From: Ptiloglossa arizonensis
Lineage: Eukaryota > Arthropoda > Insecta > Hymenoptera > Colletidae
Length of the DNA: 64,000 nt
Direction of reading: 5' to 3'
NCBI RefSeq assembly: GCF_051014685.1
Contig: NW_027478396.1
Location: 372,001 to 436,000, forward strand
Part shown: one piece after another, positions 1-11,616 of the stretch
Layout of the letters: every line of letters starts with the position of its first letter
Numbering within the stretch: the stretch's first letter is position 1
Position numbers and translations under genes: made by a program
Notes under the pieces: generated by a model
Database searches by the model: none
Told to the model about the DNA's origin: nothing
Seen by the model: the letters and a program-made list of their open reading frames with translations, nothing else

Positions 1-1111
1 CTTCGTTTCTCCGTTTCTTTGTTCGTTTCTCCGTTCCTTTGTTCGTTTCTCCGTTTCTTTTTTCGTTTCTCCGTTTCATTCTTCGTTTCTCCGTTTATTT
101 CTTCGTTTCTCCGTTTCTTTGTTCATTTCTCCGTTTCTCGGTTTATTTCTTCGTTTCTCCATTTATTTCTCCGTTTCTCCGTTTCTTTCTTCGTTTCTCC
201 GTTTCTTTCTTCGTTTCTCCGTTTCATTCTTCGTTTCTCCGTTTCCTTGTTCGTTTCTCCCTTTATTTCTTCGTTTCTCCATTTATTTCTCCGTTTCTTT
301 CTTCGTATCTCCGTTTCTTTGTTCGTTTCTCCATTTCTTTCTTCGTTTCTCCGTTTCTTTCTTGGTTTCTCCGTTTCTTTCTTCGTTTCTGCGTTTCTTC
401 CTTCGTTTCTCCGTTTCTTTCTTGGTTTCTCCGTTTCTTTCTTCGTTTCTCCGTTTCTTTCTTCGTTTCTCCGTTTCGTTCTTCGTTTCTCCGTTTCTTT
501 GTTCGTTTCTCCGTTTCTTTCTTCGTTTCTCCGTTTCTTTCTTCGTGTCTCCGTTTCTTTCTTCGTTTCTCCGTTTCTTTGTTCGTTTCTCCGTTTCTTT
601 CTTCGTTTCTCCGTTTCTTTCTTCGTTTCTACGTTTCTTTCTTCGTTTCACCGTTTCTTTCTTCGTTTCTCCGTTTATTTCTCCGTTTCTCCGTTTCTTT
701 CTTCGTTTCTCCGTTTCTTTCTTCGTTTCTCCGTTTCCTTGTTCATTTCTCCGTTTATTTCTTCGTTACTCCATTTATTTCTCCGTTTCTTTCTTCGTTT
801 CTCCGTTTATTTCTTCGTTTCTCCATTTATTTCTCCGTTTCTCCGTTTCTTCCTTCGTTTCTCCGTTTCTTTCTTCGTTTCTCCGTTTCTTTCTTCGTTT
901 CTCCGCTTCTTTCTTCGTTTCTCCGTTTCTTTCCTCGTCTCTCCGTTTCTTTCTTCGTTTCTCCGTTTCTTTCTTCGTTTCTCCGTTTCTATGTTCGTTT
1001 CTGCGTTTCTTTTTCCGTTTCTCGGTTTATTTCTTCGTTTCTCCATTTATTTCTCCGTTTCTTTCTTCGTTTCTCCGTTTCTTTCTTCGTTTCTCCGTTT
1101 CTATGTTTGTT

Positions 1112-1450
1112 TCTCCGTTTCTTTCTTCGTTTCTCCGTTTCTTTCTTCGTTTCTCTGTTTCCTTGTTAATTTTTCCGTTTATTTCTTCGTTACTCCATTT
1201 ATTTCTCCGTTTCTTTCTTCGTTTCTCCGTTTATTTCTTCGTTTCTCCAGTTATTTCTCCGTTTCTCCGTTTCTTCCTTCGTTTCTCCGCTTCTTTGTTC
1301 GTTTCTCCGTTTCTTTCTTCGTTTCTCCGTTTCTTTCTTCGCTTCTCCGTTTCTTTCTTCGTTTCTGCCTTTCTTTCTTCGTTTCTCCGTTTCTTTCTTC
1401 GTTTCTCCGTTTCTTTGTTCGTTTCTCCGTTTATTTCTTCGTTTCTCCGT
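1112..1450 (+). repeat. Local duplication, copy 1 (with 2428-2786)
   Basis: This segment shares an ordered set of rare variants with 2428-2786: CTCTGTTTCCTTGTTAATTT, then GTTACTCC, CTCCAGTTATTT, CTCCGCTTC and CTGCCTTTC. The TTAA within the first element is rare in this array. The offset is 1316 bp at the left and 1336 bp at the right, because the second copy has one extra 20-bp monomer. Confidence 0.85.
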
Positions 1451-1760
1451 TTCTTTTTTCGTTTCTCCGTTTCTTTCTTCGTTTCTCCGTTTCTTTCTTC
1501 GTTTCTCCGTTTCTTTGTTCGTTTCTCCGTTTCTTTCTTCGTTTCTCCGTTTCTATGTTCGTTTCTCCGTTTCTTTTTCCGTTTCTCGGTTTATTTCTTC
1601 GTTTCTCCATTTATTTCTCCGTTTCTTTCTTCGTTTCGTCGTTTCTTTCTTCGTTACTCCGTTTATTTCTTCGTTTCTCCATTCATTTCTCCGTTTCTCC
1701 GTTTATATCTTCGTTTCTCCGTTTCTTTGTTCGTTTCTCCGTTTCTTTCTTCGTTTCTCC

Positions 1761-1960
1761 GTTTTTTTCTTTGTTTCTCCGTTTATTTCCTCGTTTCTCC
1801 ATTTATTTCTCCGTTTCTCCGTTTCTTTCTTCGTTTCTCCGTTTCTTTGTTCGTTTCTCCGTTTTTTTCTTTGTTTCTCCGTTTATTTCCTCGTTTCTCC
1901 ATTTATTTCTCCGTTTCTCCGTTTCTTTCTTCGTTTCTCCGTTTCTTTGTTCGTTTCTCC
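1761..1960 (+). repeat. Exact 100-bp tandem duplication (five monomers, twice)
   Basis: Bases 1761-1860 and 1861-1960 read identically. The unit begins with the unusual monomer GTTTTTTTCTTTG, followed by the GTTTATTTCCTCG monomer, the CCATTTATTTCTCC monomer and two ordinary monomers. The same GTTTTTTTCTTTG marker recurs singly near 3678 and 10034, so this is a recent local duplication of a block used elsewhere. Confidence 0.9.
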
Positions 1961-2000
1961 GTTTCCTTGTTCGTTTCTCCGTTTCATTCTTCGTTTCTCC

Positions 2001-2080
2001 GTTTCTTTCCTCGTTTCTCCGTTTGTTTCTTCGTTTCTCCGTTTCTTTCCTCGTTTCTCCGTTTGTTTCTTCGTTTCTCC
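2001..2080 (+). repeat. Exact 40-bp tandem duplication (two monomers, twice)
   Basis: Bases 2001-2040 repeat exactly as 2041-2080. Each copy joins a GTTTCTTTCCTCG monomer to a GTTTGTTTCTTCG monomer. This is the smallest clear multi-monomer duplication in the left part of the window. Confidence 0.88.
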
Positions 2081-2427
2081 GTTTATTTCTTCGTTTCTCC
2101 ATTTATTTCTCCGTTTCTTTCTTCGTTTCTCCGTTTCTTTCTTCGTTTCTCCGTTTCTTTCTTCGTTTCTCCATTTCTTTCTTCGTTTCTCCGTTTCTTC
2201 GTTCGTTTCATCGTTTCTCCGTTTCTTTCGTCGTTTCTCCGTTTCTTTCTTCGTTTCTCCGTTTCTTTCTTCGTTTCTCCGTTTATTTCTTCGTTTCTAC
2301 ATTTATTTCACCGTTTCTTCCTTCGTTTCTCCGTTTGCTTGTTCGTTTCTCCGTTTATTTCTTCGTTTCTCCATTTATTTCTCCGTTTCTCCGTTTCTTT
2401 CTTCGTTTCTCCGATTCTTTGTTCGTT

Positions 2428-2786
2428 TCTCCGTTTCTTTCTTCGTTTCTCCGTTTCTTTCTTCGTTTCTCTGTTTCCTTGTTAATTTTTCCGTTTATTT
2501 CTTCGTTACTCCATTTATTTCTCCGTTTCTTTCTTCGTTTCTCCGTTTATTTCTTCGTTTCTCCAGTTATTTCTCCGTTTCTCCGTTTCTTCCTTCGTTT
2601 CTCCGCTTCTTTGTTCGTTTCTCCGTTTCTTTCTTCGTTTCTCCGTTTCTTTCTTCGTTTCTCCGTTTCTTTCTTCGCTTCTCCGTTTCTTTCTTCGTTT
2701 CTGCCTTTCTTTCTTCGTTTCTCCGTTTCTTTCTTCGTTTCTCCGTTTCTTTGTTCGTTTCTCCGTTTATTTCTTCGTTTCTCCGT
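2428..2786 (+). repeat. Local duplication, copy 2 (with 1112-1450)
   Basis: Carries the same ordered rare variants as 1112-1450. It contains one additional consensus monomer just before the CGCTTCTCC variant, which makes it 20 bp longer than copy 1. Confidence 0.85.
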
Positions 2787-3179
2787 TTCTTTCTTCGTTT
2801 CTCCGTTTCTTTCTTCGTTTCTCCGTTTCTTTCTTCGTTTCTCCGTTTCTTTGTTCGTTTCTCCGTTTCTTTGTTCGTTTCTCCGTTTCTTTCTTCGTTT
2901 CTACGTTTCTTTCTTGGTTTCTCCGTTTCTTTCTTCGTTTCTCCGTTTCTTTCTTCGTTTCTCCGTTTCTTTCTTCGTTTCTCCGTTTATTTCTTCCTTT
3001 CTCCGTTTATTTCTTCGTTTCTCCATTTATTTCTCCGTTCCTCCGTTTCTTTCTTCGTTTCTCCGTTTCTTTGTTCGTTTCTCCGTGTCTTTCTTCATTT
3101 CTCCGTTTCTTTCTTCGTTTCTGCCTTTCTTTCTTCGTTTCTCCGTTTCTTTGTTCGTTTCTCCGTTTCTTTGTTCGTT

Positions 3180-4411
3180 TCTCCGTTTCTTTGTTCGTTT
3201 CTCCGTTTCTTTCTTCGTGTCTCCGTTTCTTCCTTCGTTTCTCCGTTTGCTTGTTCGTTTCTCCGTTTCTTTCTTCGTTTCTCCGATTCTTTCTTCGTTC
3301 CTACGTTTCTTTCTTCGTTTCACCGTTTCTTTCTTCGTTTCTCCGTTTATTTCTTCGTTTCTCCGTTTATTTCTCCGTTTCTCCGTTTCTTTCTTCGTTT
3401 CTCCGTTTCTTTGTTCGTTTCTCCGTTTCTTTGTTCGTTTCTCCGTTTCTTTCTTCGTTTCTCCGTTTCTATGTTCGTTTCTCCGTTTCTTTTTCCGTTT
3501 CTCGGTTTATTTCTTCGTTTCTCCATTTATTTCTCCGTTTCTTTCTTCGTTTCGTCGTTTCTTTCTTCGTTACTCCGTTTATTTCTTCGTTTCTCCATTC
3601 ATTTCTCCGTTTCTCCGTTTATTTCTTCGTTTCTCCGTTTCTTTGTTCGTTTCTCCGTTTCTTTCTTCGTTTCTCCGTTTTTTTCTTTGTTTCTCCGTTT
3701 ATTTCCTCGTTTCTCCATTTATTTCTCCGTTTCTCCGTTTCTTTCTTCGTTTCTCCGATTCTTTGTTCGTTTCTCCGTTTCTTTCTTCGTTTCTCCGTTT
3801 CTTTCTTGATTTCGCCGTTTCTTTCTTCGTTTCTCCCTTTCTTTGTTCGTTTCTCTGTTTCTTTGTTCGTTTCTCCGTTTCTTTCTCCGTTTCTCGGTTT
3901 ATTTCTTCGTTTGTCCATTTATTTCTACATTTCTCCGTTTCTTTCTTCGTTTCTCCGTTTCTTCCTTCGTTTCTCCGTTTGCTTGTTCGTTTCTCCGTTT
4001 ATTTCTCCGTTTCTTCGTTTCTTTCTTCGTTTCTCCGTTTCTTTCTTAGTTTCTCCGTTTCTTTCTTCGCTTCTCCGTTTCTTTCTTCGTTTCTCCGTTT
4101 CTTTCCTCGTTTCTCCGTTTCTTTCTTCGTTTCTCCGTTTCCTTCCTCGTTTCTCCGTTTCTTTCTTCGTTTCTCCGTTTCTTTCTTCGTTTCTCCGTTT
4201 CTTTTTCCGTTTCTCCGTTTCTTTCTTCGTTTCTCCGTTTCCTTGTTCGTTTCTCCGTTTCTTTCTTCGTTTCTCCGTTTCCTTGTTCGTTTCTCCGTTT
4301 ATTTCTTCGTGTCTCCATTTATTTCTCCGTTTCTTTCTTCGTTCCTCCGTTTCTTTGTTCGTTTCTCCGTTTCTTTCTTCGTTTCTCCGTTTCTTTCTTC
4401 GTTTCTCCGTT
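3180..4411 (+). repeat. Block alpha-1 (copy of 9541-10767)
   Basis: From TCGTGTCTCC at 3215 onward this block matches the block starting near 9541 at a constant offset of 6356 bp for about 1.2 kb. Shared rare markers include CTTGATTTCGCCG, GTTTGTCCATTT, TTTCTACATTTC, CTTAGTTTC and TCGTGTCTCCATTT. I noticed one substitution, T at 3840 against C at 10196. The copies part at about 4412, where alpha-1 runs into CTTCCTTTCTCC and alpha-2 runs into CGTTCGTTTCATCG. Confidence 0.9.
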
Positions 4412-4440
4412 TCTTTCTTCGTTTCTCCGTTTATTTCTTC

Positions 4441-6546
4441 CTTTCTCCGTTTATTTCTTCGTTTCTCCATTTATTTCTCCGTTCCTCCGTTTCTTTCTTC
4501 GTTTCTCCGTTTCTTTCTTCGTTCCTCCGTTTCTTTCTTCGTTTCTGCCTTTCTTTCTTCGTTTCTCCGTTTCTTTCTTCGTTTCTCCGTTTCTTTGTTC
4601 GTTTCTCCGTTTCTTTCTTCGTTTCTCCGTTTCTTTCTTCGTTTCTCCGTTTCTTTCTTCGTTTCTCCGTTTCTTTGTTCGTTTCTCCGTTTCTTTCTTC
4701 GTTTCTCCGTTTCTTTGTTCGTTTCTCCGTTTCTTTCTTCGTTTCTCCGTTTCTATGTTCGTTTCTCCGTTTCTTTTTCCGTTTCTCGGTTTATTTCTTC
4801 GTTTCTCCATTTATTTCTCCGTTTCTTTCTTCGTTTCGTCGTTTCTTTCTTCGATACTCCGTTTATTTCTTCGTTTCTCCATTCATTTCTCCGTTTCTCC
4901 GTTTATTTCTTCGTTTTTCCATTTATTTCTTCGTTTCTCCGTTTCTTCTTCGTTTCACCGTTTCCTTGTTCATTTCTCCGTTTATTTCTTCGTTTCTCCA
5001 CTTATTTCTCCGTTTCTTTCTCCGTTTTTCCGTTTCTTTGTTCGTTTCTCCGTTTCTTTCTTCGTTTCTCCGTTTCTTTCTTCGTTTCTCCGTTTCTTTC
5101 TTCGTTTCTCCGTTTCCTTGTTCATTTCTCCGTTTATTTCTTCGTTTCTCCATTTATTTCTCCGTTTCTTTCTTCGTTTCTCCGTTTCTTTGTTCGTTTC
5201 TCCGTTTCTTTCTTGGTTTCTCCGATTCTTTCTTCGTTTCTCCGTTTCTTTCTTCGTTTCTCCGTTTCTTTCTTCGTCTCTCCGTTTCTTTCTTCGTTTC
5301 TCCGTTTCTTTCTTCGTTTCTCCGTTTCTTTCTTCGTTTCTCCGTTTCTTTCTTCGTTTCTCCGTTTCTTTCGTCGTTTCTCCGTTCCTTTCTTCGTTTC
5401 TCCGTTTATTTCTTCGTTTCTACGATTATTTCTTCGTTTCTCCATTTATTTCTCCGTTCCTCCGTTTCTTTCTTCGTTTCTCCGTTTCTTTCTTCGTTTC
5501 TCCGTTTCTTTCTTCGTTTCTCCGTTTCCTTGTCCGTTTCTCCGTTTATTTCTTCGTTTCTCCATTTATTTCTCCGTTTCTTTCCTCGTATCTCCGTTTC
5601 TTTGTTCGTTTCTCCGTTTGTTTCTTCGTTTCTCCGTTTCTTTCTTCGCTTCTCCGTTTCTTTCTTCGTTTCTGACTTTCTTTCTTCGTTTCTCAGTTTC
5701 TTTCTTCGTTTCTCCGTTTCTTTCTTCGTTTCTCCGTTTCTTTCTTCGTTCCTCCGTTTCTTTCTTCGCTTCTCCGTTTCTTTCTTCGTTTCTCCGTTTC
5801 CTTGTTCGTTTCTCCGTTTATTTCTTCGTTTCTCCATTTATTTCTCCGTTTCTTTCTTCGTTTCTCCGTTTCTTTCTTCGTTTCTGCGTTTCTTTGTTCG
5901 TTTCTCCGTTTCTTTCTTCGTTCACCATTTCTTTCTTCGTTTCTCCGTTTCTTTCTTCGTTTCTCCGTTCCTTTCTTCGTTTCTCCGTTTCTTTCTTCGT
6001 TTGACCGTTTCTTTCTTCGTTTCTCCGTTTATTTCTTCGTTTCTCCATTTATTTCTCCGTTTCTCCGTTTCTTTCTTCGTTTCTCCATTTCATTCTTCGT
6101 TTCTCCGTTTCTTTCTTCGTTTCTCCGTTTCTTTGTTCGTTTCTCCGTTTCTTTCTTCGTTTCTCCGTTTATTTCTTGGTTTCTCCATTTATTTCTCCGC
6201 TTCTCCGTTTCTTTCTTCATTTCTCCGTTTCTTTGTTCGTTTCTCCGTTTCTTTCTTCGTTTCTCCGTTTCTTTCTTCGTTTCTCCGTTTATTTCTTCGT
6301 TTCTCCGTTTATTTCTCCGTTTCTTCGTTTCTCCGTTTCTTTCTTCGTTTCTCCGTTTATATCTTCGTTTCTCCATTTATTTCTCCGTTTCTCCGTTTCT
6401 TTCTTCGTTTCTCCGTTTCTTTGTTCGTTTCTCCGTTTCTTTGTTCGTTTCTCCGTTTCTTTCTTCGTTTCTCCGTTTCTTTCTTCGTTTCTCCGTTTCT
6501 TTCTTCGTTTCTCCGTTTCTTTCTTCGTTTCTCCGTTTATTTCTTC
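4441..6546 (+). repeat. Higher-order unit U1, type A (2106 bp)
   Basis: The start is set at CTTTCTCCGTTTATTTC following CTTC; the same start recurs at 6547, 11617, 13743, 20291 and 22417. Ordered diagnostic variants are CGTTCCTCC pairs, CTGCCTTTC, TTTCTATGTTCG, TTTCTCGGTTTATTTC, CGATACTCC, CTTCTTCGTTTCACCG, TTGGTTTCTCCGATTC, TCGTCGTTTC, CTACGATTATTTC, CTGACTTTC, CTCAGTTTC, CGTTCACCATTTC and TTTGACCGTTTC. Type A is defined by 329 bp between the two TGA elements, whose TGAs end at 5675 and 6004. Confidence 0.9.
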
Positions 6547-8625
6547 CTTTCTCCGTTTATTTCTTCGTTTCTCCATTTATTTCTCCGTTCCTCCGTTTCT
6601 TTCTTCGTTTCTCCGTTTCTTTCTTCGTTCCTCCGTTTCTTTCTTCGTTTCTGCCTTTCTTTCTTCGTTTCTCCGTTTCTTTCTTCGTTTCTCCGTTTCT
6701 TTGTTCGTTTCTCCGTTTCTTTCTTCGTTTCTCCGTTTCTTTCTTCGTTTCTCCGTTTCTTTCTTCGTTTCTCCGTTTCTTTGTTCGTTTCTCCGTTTCT
6801 TTCTTCGTTTCTCCGTTTCTTTGTTCGTTTCTCCGTTTCTTTCTTCGTTTCTCCGTTTCTATGTTCGTTTCTCCGTTTCTTTTTCCGTTTCTCGGTTTAT
6901 TTCTTCGTTTCTCCATTTATTTCTCCGTTTCTTTCTTCTTTTCGTCGTTTCTTTCTTCGATACTCCGTTTATTTCTTCGTTTCTCCATTCATTTCTCCGT
7001 TTCTCCGTTTATTTCTTCGTTTTTCCATTTATTTCTTCGTTTCTCCGTTTCTTCTTCGTTTCACCGTTTCCTTGTTCATTTCTCCGTTTATTTCTTCGTT
7101 TCTCCACTTATTTCTCCGTTTCTTTCTCCGTTTTTCCGTTTCTTTGTTCGTTTCTCCGTTTCTTTCTTCGTTTCTCCGTTTCTTTCTTCGTTTCTCCGTT
7201 TCTTTCTTCGTTTCTCCGTTTCCTTGTTCATTTCTCCGTTTATTTCTTCGTTTCTCCATTTATTTCTCCGTTTCTTTCTTCGTTTCTCCGTTTCTTTGTT
7301 CGTTTCTCCGTTTCTTTCTTGGTTTCTCCGATTCTTTCTTCGTTTCTTTCTTCGTTTCTCCGTTTCCTTGTTCATTTCTCCGTTTATTTCTTCGTTTCTC
7401 CGTTTCTTTCTTCGTCTCTCCGTTTCTTTCTTCGTTTCTCCGTTTCTTTCTTCGTTTCTCCGTTTCTTTCTTCGTTTCTCCGTTTCTTTCGTCGTTTCTC
7501 CGTTCCTTTCTTCGTTTCTCCGTTTATTTCTTCGTTTCTACGATTATTTCTTCGTTTCTCCATTTATTTCTCCGTTCCTCCGTTTCTTTCTTCGTTTCTC
7601 CGTTTCTTTCTTCGTTTCTCCGTTTCCTTGTCCGTTTCTCCGTTTATTTCTTCGTTTCTCCATTTATTTCTCCGTTTCTTTCCTCGTATCTCCGTTTCTT
7701 TGTTCGTTTCTCCGTTTGTTTCTTCGTTTCTCCGTTTCTTTCTTCGCTTCTCCGTTTCTTTCTTCGTTTCTGACTTTCTTTCTTCGTTTCTCAGTTTCTT
7801 TCTTCGTTTCTCCGTTTCTTTCTTCGTTTCTCCGTTTCTTTCTTCGTTCCTCCGTTTCTTTCTTCGCTTCTCCGTTTCTTTCTTCGTTTCTCCGTTTCCT
7901 TGTTCGTTTCTCCGTCTATTTCTTCGTTTCTCCATTTATTTCTCCGTTTGTTTCTTCGTTTCTCCGTTTCTTTGTTCGTTTCTCCGTTTCTCTTTCGTTT
8001 CTCCGTTTCTTTCTTCGTTTCTCCGTTTCTTTCTTCGTTTCTGCGTTTCTTTGTTCGTTTCTCCGTTTCTTTCTTCGTTCACCATTTCTTTCTTCGTTTC
8101 TCCGTTTCTTTCTTCGTTTCTCCGTTCCTTTCTTCGTTTTTCCGTTTCTTTCTTCGTTTGACCGTTTCTTTCTTCGTTTCTCCGTTTATTTCTTCGTTTC
8201 TCCATTTATTTCTCCGTTTCTCCGTTTCTTTCTTCGTTTCTCCATTTCATTCTTCGTTTCTCCGTTTCTTTCTTCGTTTCTCCGTTTCTTTGTTCGTTTC
8301 TCCGTTTCTTTCTTCGTTTCTCCGTTTATTTCTTGGTTTCTCCATTTATTTCTCCGCTTCTCCGTTTCTTTCTTCATTTCTCCGTTTCTTTGTTCGTTTC
8401 TCCGTTTCTTTCTTCGTTTCTCCGTTTCTTTCTTCGTTTCTCCGTTTATTTCTTCGTTTCTCCGTTTATTTCTCCGTTTCTTCGTTTCTCCGTTTCTTTC
8501 TTCGTTTCTCCGTTTATTACTTCGTTTCTCCATTTATTTCTCCGTTTCTCCGTTTCTTTCTTCGTTTCTCCGTTTCTTTGTTCGTTTCTCCGTTTCTTTG
8601 TTCGTTTCTCCGTTTCTTTCTTCGT
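6547..8625 (+). repeat. Higher-order unit U2, type B
   Basis: Follows U1 head to tail and carries the same diagnostic series. It is type B because the TGA elements, ending at 7773 and 8161, are 388 bp apart. The extra 59 bp contains the short monomers TTTGTTTCTTCG and TTTCTCTTTCG. Compared with U4 it lacks one 8-bp subunit near 7343, where CGATTCTTTCTTCG is followed directly by TTTCTTTCTTCG. Confidence 0.88.
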
Positions 8626-8935
8626 TTTTCCGTTTCTTTGTTCGTTTCTCCGTTTCTCGGTTTATTTCTTCGTTTCTCCATTTATTTCTTCGTTTCTCCA
8701 TTTATTTCTTCGTTTCTCCGTTTCCTTGTTCGTTGCTCCGTTTTTTTCGCCGTTTTTTTCTTCGTTTCTCCGTTTCTTTCTTCGTTTCTCATTTATTTCT
8801 TCGTTTCTCCATTTATTTCTCCGTTTCTCCGTTTCTGTCTTCGTTTCTCCGTTTCTATGTTCGTTTCTCCGTTTCTTTGTTCGTTTCTCCGTTTATTTGT
8901 TCGTTTCTCCGTTTCTTTGTTCGTCTCTCCGTTTC
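8626..8935 (+). repeat. Linker with the TTTTTTTCGCCG element, copy 1
   Basis: Has TTTCTCGG, then three TTTATTTCTTC monomers, the element GTTGCTCCGTTTTTTTCGCC and a truncated CTCATTTATTTC monomer. The same ordered segment begins block C at 15830-16140 (offset 7204) and at 24344-24630. In those copies GTTGCTCC reads GTTGCTAC. Confidence 0.87.
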
Positions 8936-9571
8936 TTTCCTCGTATCTCCGTTTCTTTGTTCGTTTCTCCGTTTGTTTCTTCGTTTCTCCGTTTCTTTCT
9001 TCGCTTCTCCGTTTCTTTCTTCGTTTCTGACTTTCTTTCTTCGTTTCTCAGTTTCTTTCTTCGTTTCTCCGTTTCTTTCTTCGTTTCTCCGTTTCTTTCT
9101 TCGTTCCTCCGTTTCTTTCTTCGCTTCTCCGTTTCTTTCTTCGTTTCTCCGTTTCCTTGTTCGTTTCTCCGTTTATTTCTTCGTTTCTCCATTTATTTCT
9201 CCGTTTGTTTCTTCGTTTCTCCGTTTCTTTGTTCGTTTCTCCGTTTCTCTTTCGTTTCTCCGTTTCTTTCTTCGTTTCTCCGTTTCTTTCTTCGTTTCTG
9301 CGTTTCTTTGTTCGTTTCTCCGTTTCTTTCTTCGTTCACCGTTTCTTTCTTCGTTTCTCCGTTTCTTTCTTCGTTTCTCCGTTCCTTTCTTCGTTTCTCC
9401 GTTTCTTTCTTCGTTTGACCGTTTCTTTCTTCGTTTCTCCGTTTATTTCTTCGTTTCTCCATTTATTTCTCCGTTTCTCCGTTTCTTTCTTCGTTTCTCC
9501 ATTTCATTCTTCGTTTCTCCGTTTCTTTCTTCGTTTCTCCGTTTCTTTGTTCGTTTCTCCGTTTCTTTCTT
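8936..9571 (+). repeat. Extra partial type-B unit
   Basis: Matches 7679-8314 in U2 at an offset of 1257 bp, from CTCGTATCTCC through CTGACTTTC (TGA ends at 9030), the type-B 59-bp insertion and TTTGACCG (TGA ends at 9418). It differs from U2 in reading CGTTCACCGTTTC rather than CGTTCACCATTTC. It is inserted between the linker and alpha-2 and makes a seventh copy of the two-TGA module. Confidence 0.88.
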
Positions 9572-10767
9572 CGTGTCTCCGTTTCTTCCTTCGTTTCTCC
9601 GTTTGCTTGTTCGTTTCTCCGTTTCTTTCTTCGTTTCTCCGATTCTTTCTTCGTTCCTACGTTTCTTTCTTCGTTTCACCGTTTCTTTCTTCGTTTCTCC
9701 GTTTATTTCTTCGTTTCTCCGTTTATTTCTCCGTTTCTCCGTTTCTTTCTTCGTTTCTCCGTTTCTTTGTTCGTTTCTCCGTTTCTTTGTTCGTTTCTCC
9801 GTTTCTTTCTTCGTTTCTCCGTTTCTATGTTCGTTTCTCCGTTTCTTTTTCCGTTTCTCGGTTTATTTCTTCGTTTCTCCATTTATTTCTCCGTTTCTTT
9901 CTTCGTTTCGTCGTTTCTTTCTTCGTTACTCCGTTTATTTCTTCGTTTCTCCATTCATTTCTCCGTTTCTCCGTTTATTTCTTCGTTTCTCCGTTTCTTT
10001 GTTCGTTTCTCCGTTTCTTTCTTCGTTTCTCCGTTTTTTTCTTTGTTTCTCCGTTTATTTCCTCGTTTCTCCATTTATTTCTCCGTTTCTCCGTTTCTTT
10101 CTTCGTTTCTCCGATTCTTTGTTCGTTTCTCCGTTTCTTTCTTCGTTTCTCCGTTTCTTTCTTGATTTCGCCGTTTCTTTCTTCGTTTCTCCCTTCCTTT
10201 GTTCGTTTCTCTGTTTCTTTGTTCGTTTCTCCGTTTCTTTCTCCGTTTCTCGGTTTATTTCTTCGTTTGTCCATTTATTTCTACATTTCTCCGTTTCTTT
10301 CTTCGTTTCTCCGTTTCTTCCTTCGTTTCTCCGTTTGCTTGTTCGTTTCTCCGTTTATTTCTCCGTTTCTTCGTTTCTTTCTTCGTTTCTCCGTTTCTTT
10401 CTTAGTTTCTCCGTTTCTTTCTTCGCTTCTCCGTTTCTTTCTTCGTTTCTCCGTTTCTTTCCTCGTTTCTCCGTTTCTTTCTTCGTTTCTCCGTTTCCTT
10501 CCTCGTTTCTCCGTTTCTTTCTTCGTTTCTCCGTTTCTTTCTTCGTTTCTCCGTTTCTTTTTCCGTTTCTCCGTTTCTTTCTTCGTTTCTCCGTTTCCTT
10601 GTTCGTTTCTCCGTTTCTTTCTTCGTTTCTCCGTTTCCTTGTTCGTTTCTCCGTTTATTTCTTCGTGTCTCCATTTATTTCTCCGTTTCTTTCTTCGTTC
10701 CTCCGTTTCTTTGTTCGTTTCTCCGTTTCTTTCTTCGTTTCTCCGTTTCTTTCTTCGTTTCTCCGTT
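9541..10767 (+). repeat. Block alpha-2 (copy of 3180-4411)
   Basis: Near-identical to alpha-1 at an offset of 6356 bp. Its right two thirds, from about 10281, also start the 8.6-kb super-repeat and recur at 18903. Confidence 0.9.
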
Positions 10768-10769
10768 TC

Positions 10770-10835
10770 TTCGTTCGTTTCATCGTTTCTCCGTTTCTCC
10801 GTTTGTCGGTTTATTCCTTCGTTTCTCCATTTATT
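10770..10835 (+). repeat. TTTGTCGG module, first of 18 copies
   Basis: A recognisable cassette: CTTCGTTCGTTTCATCG, two successive 8-mers TTTCTCCG, then TTTGTCGGTTTATTCCTTCG. The GTCGG occurs at 10805, 11261, 18551, 19427, 19883, 27037, 29897, 31585, 32281, 33981, 34657, 35532, 37757, 38992, 41357, 45271, 51630 and 53552. None occurs before 10.8 kb or after 53.6 kb. In the 18551, 27037 and 29897 copies the second 8-mer reads TTTCACCG; the 45271 copy has four 8-mers and the 51630 copy three. It is a useful landmark for aligning the units. Confidence 0.88.
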
Positions 10836-11616
10836 TCTCCGATTCTCCGTTTCTTTCTTCGTTTCTTCGTTTCTTTCATTGTTACACCGTTTCTTTCTTC
10901 GTTTCTCTGTTTCTTTCTTCGTTTCGCCGTTTCTTTCTTCGTTTCTCCGTTTATTTCTTCGTTTCTCCATTTATTTCTCCGTTTCTCCATTTCTTCCGTC
11001 GTTTCTCCGTTTCCTTGTTCGTTTCTCCGTTTATTTCTTCGTTTCTCCGTTTATTTCTCCTTTTCTCCGTTTCTTTCTTCGTTTCTCCGTTTCTTTGTTC
11101 GTTTCTCCGTCTCTTTCTTCGTTTCTCCGTTTATTTCTTCGTTTCTCCATTTATTTCTCCGTTTCTTTCTTCGTTTCTCCGTTTCTTTGTTCGTTTCTCC
11201 GTTTCTTTCTTCGTTTCTCCGTTTCTTCGTTCGTTTCATCGTTTCTCCGTTTCTCCGTTTGTCGGTTTATTCCTTCGTTTCTCCATTTATTTCTCCGTTT
11301 CTCCATTTCTTCCGTCGTTTCTCCGTTTCCTTGTTCGTTTCTCCGTTTATTTCTTCGTTTCTCCGTTTATTTCTCCTTTTCTCCGTTTCTTTCTTCGTTT
11401 CTCCGTTTCTTTGTTCGTTTCTCCGTTTCTTTCTTCGTTTCTCCGTTTATTTCTTCGTTACTCCATTTATTTCTCCGTTTCTCCGTTTCTTCCTTCGTTT
11501 CTCCGTTTCTTTCTTCGTTTCTCCGTTTCTTTCTTCGTTTCTCCGTTTCTTTCTTCGTTTCTCCGTTTCTTTCTTCGTTTCTCCGTTTCTTTCTTCGTTT
11601 CTCCGTTTATTTCTTC

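Larger units (their letters stand above)
1..3180 (+). repeat. Mixed-monomer segment with local duplications
   Basis: Ordinary 20-bp monomers interspersed with TTTATTTC, TTTGTTCG and CCATTTATTTCTCC variants. I found no kilobase-scale copy of this whole segment elsewhere in the window, but it holds three local duplications described separately. It contains no gene. It may be the edge of a larger higher-order unit lying mostly outside the window. Confidence 0.8.

Noticed and set aside
1100..1170. TTAATTTTTCC element as a gene-scale AT-rich regulatory site
   Set aside because: It is a two- to three-base variant of the ordinary monomer and recurs at 2481 as part of the 1316-bp duplication, so it is a marker of duplication only.
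8720..8775. Poly-T stretches as transcription terminators or retroelement tails
   Set aside because: The T7 runs in TTTTTTTCGCCG (8735-8760, 15945-15965, 24430-24450) have no stem-loop upstream and no element body beside them. They are variant monomers repeated with the block.
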